This document shows positions 24,761 through 33,479 of a DNA stretch of 64,000 nucleotides, in pieces. The position numbers and the translations under genes are program-made. Below the pieces are notes generated by a model, which had not been told where the DNA came from, did not search any database, and was given only the letters and a program-made list of their open reading frames with translations. Source of the stretch: Clostridia bacterium (GTDB lineage: Bacteria; Bacillota; Clostridia; Christensenellales; Borkfalkiaceae); assembly GCA_029055875.1 (NCBI GenBank), contig JAIDCJ010000010.1, positions 62,001-126,000 on the forward strand, in the 5' to 3' direction. Numbering within the stretch: the stretch's first letter is position 1; the number at the start of each line of letters is the position of its first letter.

Positions 24761-24801
24761 GCGGGCATGCCCGCAGTTGCTTGTCGAAGACAAGCAACTG
24801 C
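24761..24801. repeat. Palindrome plus perfect hairpin ahead of the LytTR operon
   Basis: GCGGGCATGCCCGC (24761-24774) is a perfect palindrome, and it overlaps a 13-bp stem (GCAGTTGCTTGTC / GACAAGCAACTGC, GAA loop, 24773-24801). No T-run follows on the plus strand. The pair lies 37 bp before the response regulator gene and may be a regulator site or a 5' leader structure; on the minus strand the palindrome would have a T-tail. Confidence 0.5.
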
Positions 24802-24837
24802 AAAAACGCTTCATAGCAAAAGAAAAGGAGGTGGGAT

Positions 24838-25551
24838 ATGAGGAATATTGCAATCGTGGAAGACGAGGACGATGCGGCGGCAGTTCTGATTGAATACATT
24901 AAAAAATTTTCCGCGGAAACGGGACAGGAATTCCACGTGGACAGATTTTGCGACGCCGTGCAATTTCTTGACGATTACAAGGCGAAGTACGCCGTCGTCT
25001 TCATGGATATTCAAATGCCCCGCCGCGACGGCATGAGCGCGGCGGAAGAGCTGAGAAAAACCGATAAAACCGTTTCGATCATCTTCATTACCAACCTCAT
25101 TCAATACGCGCAAAGGGGCTACGAGGTAGACGCCGTGGCGTACATCTTAAAGCCCGTGCAGTACTACGATTTCGCACTCAAATTCCGCAAAGCACTCGAT
25201 ATTTATGTCATGAACGAGAAGCAGGACTTAACGCTCAGCACCTCCGACGGCCCCTGCCGCATTTCTACCGACAGGCTCGTCTACGTGGAAATCGTGCGGC
25301 ACAGGCTCTACTATCACATGGTGGACAGCGTCATAGAGCGCACGGGCGTTCTTTCGCAGGTGGAAGAGGAGCTCAAACAGTTCGGGTTTTTACGGTGCAA
25401 TCAATGCTATCTCGTCAATCCCCGTTTTATCGTCAGCGTGAAGGGTTCTGCGGTGCAGCTCGGTACGGAGTCGCTTGCCATCAGCAGGCCGCGCAAAAAG
25501 GCGTTTATGGCGGAGCTCGCAAACTGGTACGCAGGCTTGGAGGATAAATAA
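24838..25551 (+). CDS. LytTR-family response regulator
   Basis: A receiver domain with acidic pocket EDEDD (8-12), phospho-acceptor Asp57 in FMDIQMP and conserved Lys in ILKPVQYYDF. It is followed by a LytTR DNA-binding domain (about 135-235: DRLVYVEIVRHRLYYH, FLRCNQCYLVNPRFI). AgrA-type regulators bind paired 9-bp repeats upstream of virulence, bacteriocin or surface-protein genes. AAGGAGGTG precedes the ATG. The kinase gene begins on the last base of the stop codon, so the two are co-translated. Likely targets are the neighbouring surface glucan genes, which is inference. Confidence 0.9.
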   Translation: MRNIAIVEDEDDAAAVLIEYIKKFSAETGQEFHVDRFCDAVQFLDDYKAKYAVVFMDIQMPRRDGMSAAEELRKTDKTVSIIFITNLIQYAQRGYEVDAVAYILKPVQYYDFALKFRKALDIYVMNEKQDLTLSTSDGPCRISTDRLVYVEIVRHRLYYHMVDSVIERTGVLSQVEEELKQFGFLRCNQCYLVNPRFIVSVKGSAVQLGTESLAISRPRKKAFMAELANWYAGLEDK

Positions 25552-26903
25552 TGACACTCTGGCAAGTGTACGGTTTTATCATTGCGGAATTTTTGTTCGA
25601 GTATTCCGTCTTCGCCGTATTGTTTTTACATAAGCTCAACCGTCGGAAGCTCTTCGTGCTGCGCGCTGTTTTGTCCTTTCTTGCAATCTTTGCAATCGGG
25701 CTCCCCGTCGCGTATTTTTACAAGGCGTTCGGCGGAACGCTTTGGGGAAGAATTCTCGTCTATTTATTTTTGTTTGCGGCGTTTACGCTTCTTACAAAGG
25801 TATGCTTCTGCGAGAGTTATCTGACTTTGCTGTTCGGATGCAGTATGGCGTACGCGGCGCAGAATATCGCCTATAAGGTGTATCTCATTATCTGGACGAC
25901 GGGAGAACAGCTCCGCCTCTACGACGGCTGGGGCAGTCGTTTCGATTTGTATTACCGCCTCGTATACTATTTTATTTTTGCCGTTTGCGTCGTGGGCTCG
26001 TGGTTTCTTTTCATTCGCAGAATTACGGCAAAAATGGAAAGCCGAAAACTCAATTTCAAAATCTTATTGATTTCGTTTTTTATCCTCGGCATTACCGTCC
26101 TTTTGTGTTCGGTGGAGGACTTGTCCTTTGCCGATCTCAGCGTGATACGCGAAAACCGCTTTGATCATTACGTTTATTTCGTACTGCGTCAAACGAGCAA
26201 CGCGTTCTCCGTGGTGTGCTGTATTATCGTGCTTTCGCTCGCCTCGAAGGCGATTATCGAAAACGAGCTCCTGCAAGAGGTGGAATATCTGAAATATACC
26301 ATACGGCAGGGCGAAAGACAGTATCAGATTTCAAAGGACAATATCGAGCTTATCAATATCAAGTGTCACGATATTAAATACAAGCTGGACTCGCTTGCGG
26401 CGCAGGGCGGCATGACGCCCGAGGCGGTAAAGGAGCTGCGCGACAGCATTTCCATTTACGATTCCAAGACGGAAACGGGCAATCAGCTTCTGAACGTTCT
26501 CATTACGGAAAAGAGCCTGTACTGCGAGCAGAACGGAATTAACCTTTCCTGTATGGTTGACGGTGCGAAGCTCAGATTTATGGAAACGGGCGATTTATAC
26601 TGCCTGTTCGGGAATCTTATCGACAACGCGCTCGAAGCGGTGAAGAAAATCGAAGAGCGGGAACGGCGCGTGATCAACTTAATGGTAAAGTCGAAGGATA
26701 ATCTCCTTCTCGTGCAGGAAGAAAACTATTTTAACGGCACGCTCACCTTTGAGGACGGACTTCCCGTCACCACCAAAGAGGATAAAAGCAGTCACGGCTT
26801 CGGAATGCGCAGCCTTAGAATGATCGTAAAAAAATACGGCGGAGAGCTCACCGCCTCCGTCACGGACGATATCTTCCATTTGAATATTATTTTCAGCCGC
26901 TAA
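25551..26903 (+). CDS. AgrC-like sensor histidine kinase (GHKL)
   Basis: The N-terminal half (residues about 5-225) has six to seven hydrophobic helices and no large extracellular domain, as in peptide-sensing AgrC kinases. The cytosolic part has the phospho-acceptor region INIKCHDIKYKLDSL, the N-box LFGNLIDNALEAV and the HGFGMRSLRMIVKKYGG ATP-lid segment of GHKL ATPases. It should phosphorylate the LytTR regulator with which it overlaps by 1 bp. No AgrB/AgrD-type peptide genes lie next to it. It may respond to a membrane or sugar-derived signal instead. Confidence 0.88.
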   Translation: MTLWQVYGFIIAEFLFEYSVFAVLFLHKLNRRKLFVLRAVLSFLAIFAIGLPVAYFYKAFGGTLWGRILVYLFLFAAFTLLTKVCFCESYLTLLFGCSMAYAAQNIAYKVYLIIWTTGEQLRLYDGWGSRFDLYYRLVYYFIFAVCVVGSWFLFIRRITAKMESRKLNFKILLISFFILGITVLLCSVEDLSFADLSVIRENRFDHYVYFVLRQTSNAFSVVCCIIVLSLASKAIIENELLQEVEYLKYTIRQGERQYQISKDNIELINIKCHDIKYKLDSLAAQGGMTPEAVKELRDSISIYDSKTETGNQLLNVLITEKSLYCEQNGINLSCMVDGAKLRFMETGDLYCLFGNLIDNALEAVKKIEERERRVINLMVKSKDNLLLVQEENYFNGTLTFEDGLPVTTKEDKSSHGFGMRSLRMIVKKYGGELTASVTDDIFHLNIIFSR

Positions 26904-26956
26904 GCAGTTAAAAACTGACAATTTGTGTAATAAAATTACAATTTAAGAAACCAATC

Positions 26957-26985
26957 TTGATTCGCTTCATTTGTATATTTATAAT
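26957..26985 (+). promoter_or_regulatory. Promoter of the GH3 gene
   Basis: TTGATT (26957-26962), 17 nt, TATAAT (26980-26985); AAGGAG lies 7 to 8 nt before ATG 27020. Confidence 0.75.
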
Positions 26986-27019
26986 GAGGAGAGCAGAAAC
27001 TGTATTAAGGAGTAAAAAA

Positions 27020-30000
27020 ATGAAGAAGGGAATGTCAATCAAAAAATCGATTGCAATCTTTACGCCCTGTATAACGGCCGTAGTCGCAATCATGATCGTA
27101 ATTGCGATTATGGTTTCCATGTTCGTTGAAGACATCAGTCTTTGGCTGTACGGTCGTGCGCAGAATACGGATGCGGCTGTTTTGGCCGACGGCCGTGCTC
27201 TCTGCGAAGATATCGTAGAAGAGGGCATCGTTCTTTTGAAAAACGAAGAGGATAAAGACGGAACCCCCGCGTTGCCGCTTTCAAAGAGTGAGCTTGAAAA
27301 AGGCGTTAACGTGTTCGGCTGGGCGGGTTACGACTGGATGACGATGGCATTCGGCTCCGGTTATTCCAATACCGATCAGCCCAGAGAAAAGCTGTTCCCC
27401 GCACTCGAAAAGGCGGGCATTGCGTACAACGAAGATCTTTATAATCTGTATAAGGATTACTATACGGCACACAACAAGACGTACGGCGACGGCGACTATT
27501 TAGAGTACAGGGGCGGCGTTGCATTCGGCTCGGAAGAAATTTTCGTATTGCGCGAGCCGAGCTATAACGATTATATCAATACCGCCGTAAAAAGCCCCGT
27601 AATCGACAGCGGCGTCGGGCTTGTGGTTATCGGCAGAACGGGCAGCGAAAGTAAGGACTTATCCGCCACGCAGCAGGTAAGACAGACCAAGTCCGGAAGC
27701 AACACCACGCAAACCTTTGGTGATAAACACTATCTTCAACTCTCTCCCGACGAAGAGAATATGATTAAAGCCGCAACCGAGCTTTGCGATAAGGTTATCG
27801 TCGTGCTCAATACGGCGAACACGATGGAAACGGGCTTCATTGAAAACGAAGATATCCAAGGCGCGCTTCTCGTAGGCATTACGGGACTTTCGGGCGTCAA
27901 CGGACTTATTAACGTGCTCAAGGGCGAAAAGGACGCGCCCGTTGTGGTAACGGACGGCGAAGGTAACCCCGTGTATTACACGGAAGCAGACGTGGAAGCA
28001 TTGGTCGGCACGCCGACGGGGGAAAAGACCGAAAGCGGTGAAGATATCCTCTATACGGCGGAAGAGGCTCAAAAACTGCTCGGCACGCCGAAATACGAGA
28101 AGAACGCGGACGGCACCATTAAAACCGAACCCAAGAAGGTTTCCCCTTCGGGCAGAACGGCAGATACATTCGCCTACGATATTCTCGGCACCACGCCCGC
28201 TACGGTGAACCTGAGCGCAACGAAATATTCCAGCGGGGCGGGCAATAACGCGTTCGACCATTACGTTGACTATTCCGAAGGAATTTACGTCGGCTACAAG
28301 TGGTTTGAAACCGCGGACGCCGAGCACTATTGGGACGAAGTCGACAACGATTACGGCAAGGGCTACGAAGGCGTCGTGCAGTACCCCTTCGGTTACGGAC
28401 TTTCCTACGCAAGCTTTGAATGGGAAGTTGAAAAGGTAAGCATTCCTTCGGATTCCGAGCTGAAAAAGGATAGCAAAATTGAAATTACCGTTAAGGTAAC
28501 CAACACGAGCACGGAATATCCCGGTGCGGACGTAGTAGAGCTCTATTACAATCCCCCCTATATTAAGGGCGGCATTGAAAAGGCTTCCAGAAACCTTGCG
28601 GATTTCGCCAAGACGAACGTCATTCAGCCGGGCGGTTACGATATCGTAACGCTTACGGTTACCGCGCAGGGCATGGCGTCTTACGACTGCTACGATAAAA
28701 ACGGAAACGGCCACACCGGCTACGAGCTTGACGGCGGCAAGTACGAGGTGCTTCTCATGAAGAACTCGCACGAACAGGGCGATATGGCAACAGGCTCCTC
28801 TGCGGTACTCACCTACACCGTTCCCGAAGGCGGCTACAACTTCGATACCGATGAAGCGAATCCGGATGCAACCGTAGAAAACCGCTTCACGAATAAAGAC
28901 GGTAAGGGGAACGATCAGACGATCGACGAAGCAGACCTCGACGGCAGCCACGAAAACGGCGGCGGCGTCAAGTATATGTCGAGAGATAATTTCAAGGAAA
29001 CCTATCCCAAGGCAACGGCGGCAAGAGCAATGAACGCCACGGCTTTGAGCGTTGCACAAACCGAAAGACCCTCCGAGGCGCAATTGGCATATGCGGGTTA
29101 TACGGACGACGACTTGGGCACCAAGCGCGACAGAACGGGAAGCGGCAACGGTTTAACGCTTGCCGACGCTCTCGGCACAGATGACTACGACGACGGTATT
29201 TGGAGCGACCTCATCGTAAATATTACGGACGACGAGCTTAGAACCTTGGTGAAGGACGGCTATTTCAAGACGGCGAAAATCGACAGCATCGGAAAGGGCG
29301 CTTACATCGATTTGGACGGCCCTCTCGGCTTCAATACCCGCGTAACGGGCGGTAACGGTACGACCTGCGAGTTCATGGCGTATCCCAGCGGAACGATGCT
29401 TGCACAAACCTGGAATACCGATTTGGCAACCGCAATGGGTCGCAGCGTCGGCAGAGAAAGAAATTCCATGGAGGCTTTGCGCGGCTGGTACGCACCCGGC
29501 GCGAATACGCACCGTCATCCCTTCGGCGGCAGAAACGGCGAGTACTATTCCGAGGACGGCGTGCTTGCAGGTAAAATCTGCGCGGGCACGGTATCCGGTG
29601 CAAAGGACATGGGCGTTTACTCCTACGTGAAGCACTTCGCCGTCAACGATACGGAATTAGAGCGTGAAGGCCTGTTCACCTTCCTCACCGAGCAGACGCT
29701 CCGTGAAATCTATTTGAAGCCCTTCGAGATTATGATCAAAGAGGGCGGCGGCAACGCACTCATGACGAGTATGAACCGCCTCGGCAGAGTTTGGTCGGGC
29801 GCGAACTACGGACTTATGACCGAAATCGTCAGAGACGAATGGGGCTTCCGCGGAACCGCCGTAACCGACTGGATCAATTCGGACAGCGATAGATACGCGC
29901 CCACCTACAGAGGCATTTGGGCGGGTAACGATATTTGGTTATCCAACGGTTTGAATTACAACAGCTCGTTGACCTCGTTCCACAACGATACGGGACTTAA

Positions 30001-30289
30001 AATTGCAGAAAAGGTTGCGCACAACGTTTTGTGGACGTACGTAGACACCGTAAATGCGGAAACGGCGTACGATCCCAGCGTCGTAACCGATACCGGGGAA
30101 ACCGCGCAGTACAATCTCGTATGGATTGCGGGCGTCGTAGTCTTAGAGGTAGTCATGCTTGCGGGCGTCGGCGTCATGGCGTTCTTCCTCGTGAGGAACA
30201 TTCTCAAAGGCAGGAAAGCAGGCGCAACGGAGGAAACCGCGGAAAGCTCCGAGGCGGAATCCAACGATACGGCAGAGAACGAATCGTAA
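27020..30289 (+). CDS. Membrane-anchored GH3 beta-glucosidase-like protein, circularly permuted
   Basis: About 1089 residues. A membrane helix lies near 15-40. Then comes what is usually the C-terminal GH3 domain (EGIVLLKNE ... LPLSKSE, VFGWAGYD, VVIGRTGSE), a fibronectin-like domain (VTNTSTEYPGADVVELYY), and only after that the (beta/alpha)8 catalytic domain (IDLDGPLGFNTRV, WNTDLATAMGRSVGRE, YVKHFAVNDTELEREG, GTAVTDWINSDSD). The Asp of VTDW is the expected nucleophile. A second membrane helix is near 1030-1055, followed by an acidic tail. The reversed domain order is known from some rumen Clostridia beta-glucosidases. Both ends anchor it, so it would cleave beta-linked oligosaccharides outside the cell. 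The in-frame start at 26957 is inside the promoter. Confidence 0.88.
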   Translation: MKKGMSIKKSIAIFTPCITAVVAIMIVIAIMVSMFVEDISLWLYGRAQNTDAAVLADGRALCEDIVEEGIVLLKNEEDKDGTPALPLSKSELEKGVNVFGWAGYDWMTMAFGSGYSNTDQPREKLFPALEKAGIAYNEDLYNLYKDYYTAHNKTYGDGDYLEYRGGVAFGSEEIFVLREPSYNDYINTAVKSPVIDSGVGLVVIGRTGSESKDLSATQQVRQTKSGSNTTQTFGDKHYLQLSPDEENMIKAATELCDKVIVVLNTANTMETGFIENEDIQGALLVGITGLSGVNGLINVLKGEKDAPVVVTDGEGNPVYYTEADVEALVGTPTGEKTESGEDILYTAEEAQKLLGTPKYEKNADGTIKTEPKKVSPSGRTADTFAYDILGTTPATVNLSATKYSSGAGNNAFDHYVDYSEGIYVGYKWFETADAEHYWDEVDNDYGKGYEGVVQYPFGYGLSYASFEWEVEKVSIPSDSELKKDSKIEITVKVTNTSTEYPGADVVELYYNPPYIKGGIEKASRNLADFAKTNVIQPGGYDIVTLTVTAQGMASYDCYDKNGNGHTGYELDGGKYEVLLMKNSHEQGDMATGSSAVLTYTVPEGGYNFDTDEANPDATVENRFTNKDGKGNDQTIDEADLDGSHENGGGVKYMSRDNFKETYPKATAARAMNATALSVAQTERPSEAQLAYAGYTDDDLGTKRDRTGSGNGLTLADALGTDDYDDGIWSDLIVNITDDELRTLVKDGYFKTAKIDSIGKGAYIDLDGPLGFNTRVTGGNGTTCEFMAYPSGTMLAQTWNTDLATAMGRSVGRERNSMEALRGWYAPGANTHRHPFGGRNGEYYSEDGVLAGKICAGTVSGAKDMGVYSYVKHFAVNDTELEREGLFTFLTEQTLREIYLKPFEIMIKEGGGNALMTSMNRLGRVWSGANYGLMTEIVRDEWGFRGTAVTDWINSDSDRYAPTYRGIWAGNDIWLSNGLNYNSSLTSFHNDTGLKIAEKVAHNVLWTYVDTVNAETAYDPSVVTDTGETAQYNLVWIAGVVVLEVVMLAGVGVMAFFLVRNILKGRKAGATEETAESSEAESNDTAENES

Positions 30290-30337
30290 CGATTCGTTTG
30301 ATGAATAAATCAGAAAAAATTTTTTAGGAGGATTTTT

Positions 30338-32122
30338 ATGAAACTCAAAAAGCACATTTTGTCTGCGTTGGTTGCTGCGCTTTCACTGGTATTAGTGTTT
30401 GCGTTCGTAGCCTGCGGAGGCAACAAAGACCCCAAGGTCACCGCAATCGAGCTCAACCCGAAGACGGTAGAGGTTGAAACCGAAAACACGGTGAAACTCA
30501 CGGCAACCGCAACCTATGACGACGAAACCACCGCCGAATTGAAAGCGGGCGACGTTGAATGGTCAAGCGACAAGCCCGATATCGCAACCGTAACGAGAGG
30601 TGTCGTTTCGGGCAAAGCGCAGGGTACCGCAACCATTACCGCAACCTACGGTGATTTCTCGGCAACCTGCACCGTAACCGTTAAAGCGATTATCGTTGAA
30701 ATTACGGGCGAAGGCGTTGAAAACGGCGCAATCGATCTTGAAGTAGACGGTACTTTACAGCTTAACGCATCCGTTAAAGAAAACGGCGATGAACTTGAAG
30801 GCGCTGAAATCGAATGGGAAAGCGCTGACACGGCAGTTGCAACCGTAGATGAAAACGGTTTAGTTACGGCTGTTGCTCCCGGCGAAGCAAAAATTACGGC
30901 AACCCGCAAGGGCGGCGTACAGACGGCTTCCGTTACCGTAACCGTTTTGGAACCCGCAGGCTATGCAAAGGTTACCGATAAGGAACAGAACAAGCAGGAA
31001 GCTAACGCTTGGGGCTATTGGGGCGATCAGGACTACAACTGGGGTAGCACCACTATCAGTAACCCTTATTCAGAGGCTTACAGAGAAGAAAATGAAAATC
31101 TTGCAGACGGCTACAAATATATCGGCGCAGGCAAGATGAACCTTATCTATACGATTAACAGCTTTAAGGATCCCATGCCCGAGCAGTTTAAAAACGACAA
31201 GTACTCGGCTATACAGCTCTTCTACCGCAGTGCGGGTGAAGACGGTAAGCTTTTAACCAACCACAACTACACCGTAAAGTTCACCATTCTTTCAACTGCA
31301 GCAGGTACGGCAGTCATTAACCCCTACGACGATGCTGAAGGCTTAAGATTTGGTACCAATAATTTGGACGCCCACAAGGTTGAACTTGAAGCAGACGTGG
31401 CAAAGACGGTTGAAATCACCTTCCGCCACGGCGACACCGGTGCTATTTACAGAGCGGGAATTTTCCAGAACATAGAGTCCGCAATGGATATTCTTCTCGG
31501 CTTGGTAGGCGAAGTCGGACAGCAGGTAAAAGTTTCCGTTTACGACATTCAGTTCAAGGATTTAGGCGAATCCACCTACAAGTGGAAAGACGTTGATTCC
31601 GATCTTGACGGCTGGGTTGACCCCGAATTGGCTTTGAGACCTAGTCACCCCGAGACTGAGTCTGAATATATCGCTGACGCTATTACGGCAACGGGAGTTA
31701 CCCTTTCCGTACAGGGCGAAGGTGATGAGGCAAAGGCTGTCTACAACCTTGCAGGTACTATCGATATGACCAAATTCGATAGCAAAGAAGCAGCTGAAAC
31801 TTGGCTTCTCGGTCTCTATTTCGACCTTCAGCAGTACGAAGGAGATTGGGCGAACTATGCGGCAGGCAGACTTTCGGCAGAAGTTAATGAAGAAGAAGGT
31901 ACCTTCGTAATTCATTACGATATCACGTACACTCCTGTCGGCAGCTCTTTCTACAACCGCTTCAACAGACAGGCAGCGGGTGGTGATCCGGCTGACTTGA
32001 AGCTTTCTACGGAAGCTGCTGTTCCCGGCGAAACCATAACCGTCGGCAACAAGAAATTTACTATTGAAAACGACCCGAGTATCAACTGGGGATTAGTTTC
32101 AGTAAGGGTTTCGGCTGTTTAA
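30338..32122 (+). CDS. Surface lipoprotein with two BIG2 domains (594 aa)
   Basis: The signal peptide ends in FVAC, with the lipid Cys near residue 26. Two BIG2 domains follow: 32-115 (VTAIELNPKTVEVETENTVK, ending SATCTVTVK) and 117-205 (GAIDLEVDGTLQLNASVKEN, ending ASVTVTV). The rest (210-594) is a beta-rich region without a family I can name; its aromatic stretch YWGDQDYNWGSTTI could bind carbohydrate. AGGAGG precedes ATG. Only 48 bp separate it from the GH3 gene, and no strong terminator lies between them, so it is probably in the same operon and may present glucan to the enzyme. Confidence 0.75.
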   Translation: MKLKKHILSALVAALSLVLVFAFVACGGNKDPKVTAIELNPKTVEVETENTVKLTATATYDDETTAELKAGDVEWSSDKPDIATVTRGVVSGKAQGTATITATYGDFSATCTVTVKAIIVEITGEGVENGAIDLEVDGTLQLNASVKENGDELEGAEIEWESADTAVATVDENGLVTAVAPGEAKITATRKGGVQTASVTVTVLEPAGYAKVTDKEQNKQEANAWGYWGDQDYNWGSTTISNPYSEAYREENENLADGYKYIGAGKMNLIYTINSFKDPMPEQFKNDKYSAIQLFYRSAGEDGKLLTNHNYTVKFTILSTAAGTAVINPYDDAEGLRFGTNNLDAHKVELEADVAKTVEITFRHGDTGAIYRAGIFQNIESAMDILLGLVGEVGQQVKVSVYDIQFKDLGESTYKWKDVDSDLDGWVDPELALRPSHPETESEYIADAITATGVTLSVQGEGDEAKAVYNLAGTIDMTKFDSKEAAETWLLGLYFDLQQYEGDWANYAAGRLSAEVNEEEGTFVIHYDITYTPVGSSFYNRFNRQAAGGDPADLKLSTEAAVPGETITVGNKKFTIENDPSINWGLVSVRVSAV

Positions 32123-32162
32123 TCCTAACTTCTAACGGCGCAAGCCTAAGGTTAAACAAAAT

Positions 32163-32200
32163 AATAAGGGCTATTCCGAAAGGGATAGCTCTTATTTTTT
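32163..32200 (+). terminator. Terminator of the GH3-lipoprotein operon
   Basis: AATAAG-GGCTATTCC pairs with GGGATAGCT-CTTATT around a GAAA loop, followed by TTTTTT. Confidence 0.85.
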
Positions 32201-32239
32201 GCAGTTTATGCACGAAAACTTCAATTTAAGAAACGGCAC

Positions 32240-32268
32240 TTGAATGGAACCGTTTCCTATTGTATAAT
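32240..32268 (+). promoter_or_regulatory. Promoter of the GH16 gene
   Basis: TTGAAT (32240-32245), 17 nt, TATAAT (32263-32268). Confidence 0.75.
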
Positions 32269-32288
32269 ATTTAAGCATAAGGGGTGGT

Positions 32289-33116
32289 ATGGCAAAATCG
32301 GTTAAGAGCTTTTTCATCATTGCAATCAGCGCGCTTTTCATGACGCTTGCAGGGTGCGGAGCGTCCGAGCCTCCGCCTGCCGAGCCGCCCGAGGATTCCG
32401 ATCCGCCTCTCGGGCAAACCTTTACGCCGCACGCGTCCGCCGCGGGCATTCCCGATAGGCTCACCTTGGAAAGCGAAAAAATCGTAAAATTTTCCGAGGG
32501 CGGAGCTTCCGATTTTTATTGGGCAAACGAATATTCTAACGGCGGTATGTTCAACTGCGTATGGCAGAAAAACAACGCGGTCATACAAAACGGCGTTATG
32601 AGTATGTCCGTTATCAAAGAGAAAGCAACGTGCAGTAAAGGTACTTTTGACTACACGGGCGCGGAGTACCGCACCGACAAAACGTATTCCTACGGCTATT
32701 TCTCTGCTTGTATGAAAGCGGCAAACTGTTCGGGCTTGGTTTCTTCCTTGTTTACTTATACGAATAGTCCCGTCTGGGACGAAATCGATATCGAGTTTTT
32801 GGGTAAGGATACGACGAAAGTACAGTTCAACTATTTTACGAACGGCGTTGGCGAACACGAGTTTCTTTTTGATTTGGGCTTTGACGCTTCAAAGGAATTT
32901 CATGAATACGGCTTTGACTGGCAGTCCAATTCCATTGTTTGGTACGTCGACGGGATTGCGGTCTATAAGGCAACGCAAAGCCTTCCTTCGCACCCTATGC
33001 AAATTATGGCAAACGTTTGGAACGGTATCGGCGTTGACGATTGGTTAGGCACAACGGACGATTCGTCGCTCCCCGCCACGGCGCAGTATAAATGGTTTGC
33101 GTATGCGCCGCATTAA
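32289..33116 (+). CDS. GH16 endo-beta-glucanase (lichenase-like) lipoprotein
   Basis: A lipobox LAGC places the lipid Cys at residue 23, followed by a Pro-rich spacer. The GH16 fold spans about 60-275, with the catalytic motif WDEIDIEFLG (163-172): E165 nucleophile, D167 and E169 acid/base. GKDTTKVQFNYFTNG and FDWQSNSIVWYVDGIAVYK are typical of bacterial lichenases and laminarinases. It would cut mixed-linkage or beta-1,3-glucan at the surface, producing oligosaccharides for the GH3 enzyme encoded upstream. Single gene with its own promoter and terminator. Confidence 0.9.
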   Translation: MAKSVKSFFIIAISALFMTLAGCGASEPPPAEPPEDSDPPLGQTFTPHASAAGIPDRLTLESEKIVKFSEGGASDFYWANEYSNGGMFNCVWQKNNAVIQNGVMSMSVIKEKATCSKGTFDYTGAEYRTDKTYSYGYFSACMKAANCSGLVSSLFTYTNSPVWDEIDIEFLGKDTTKVQFNYFTNGVGEHEFLFDLGFDASKEFHEYGFDWQSNSIVWYVDGIAVYKATQSLPSHPMQIMANVWNGIGVDDWLGTTDDSSLPATAQYKWFAYAPH

Positions 33117-33144
33117 ACAGCTTACAGATTTTTTTCTCCATTAT

Positions 33145-33187
33145 AAAGAAGAGGGGGGAACGGTTTCGTTCCCTTCTCTTCTTTTTC
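33145..33187 (+). terminator. GH16 terminator
   Basis: AAAGAAGAGGGGGGAACG pairs with the complementary GTTCCC ... CTCTTCTTT segment, followed by TTTCATTTT. Confidence 0.8.
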
Positions 33188-33317
33188 ATTTTGAAACAAA
33201 CCGATTAAGGGTATCGTAATCTGCGGGAATAAATTGCCTGTTTTCAGCTTACACTATATTTAGAACGGGAAAAAATTTACAAGTTACGCTAAAAAATCGT
33301 CAAGTCATGCTATCACG

Positions 33318-33346
33318 TTAAATTATTTCACAAAAAATGATAGAAT
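33318..33346 (+). promoter_or_regulatory. Probable promoter of the third surface lipoprotein
   Basis: TTAAAT (33318-33323), 17 nt, TAGAAT (33341-33346) with an upstream TG (extended -10). Confidence 0.5.
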
Positions 33347-33479
33347 TTTGCTTGCGTAACCTTGTAGGAGGGTTATTATCTTTTTGCGCGCGATTCGGAC
33401 GTGCCGAACCGCTTGTGAAATTTTAAGGATTTTAACATGGACGTCAGTCTGTGGTAAAAAAATAAAAGGAGAAAACACG

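Larger units (their letters stand above)
33117..33479. other. Intergenic stretch with terminator, promoter and long leader
   Basis: It holds the GH16 terminator, a promoter at 33318-33346 and a leader of about 125 nt that includes GTTATTATC and CGGACGTGCCG segments but no riboswitch I recognise. No gene seen. Confidence 0.5.

Noticed and set aside
27659-29083. 474-codon open frame on the minus strand inside the GH3 gene
   Set aside because: It is antisense to a gene with clear catalytic motifs; the long frame results from codon bias. Its translation has the Cys/Arg/Val-rich look of a shadow frame.
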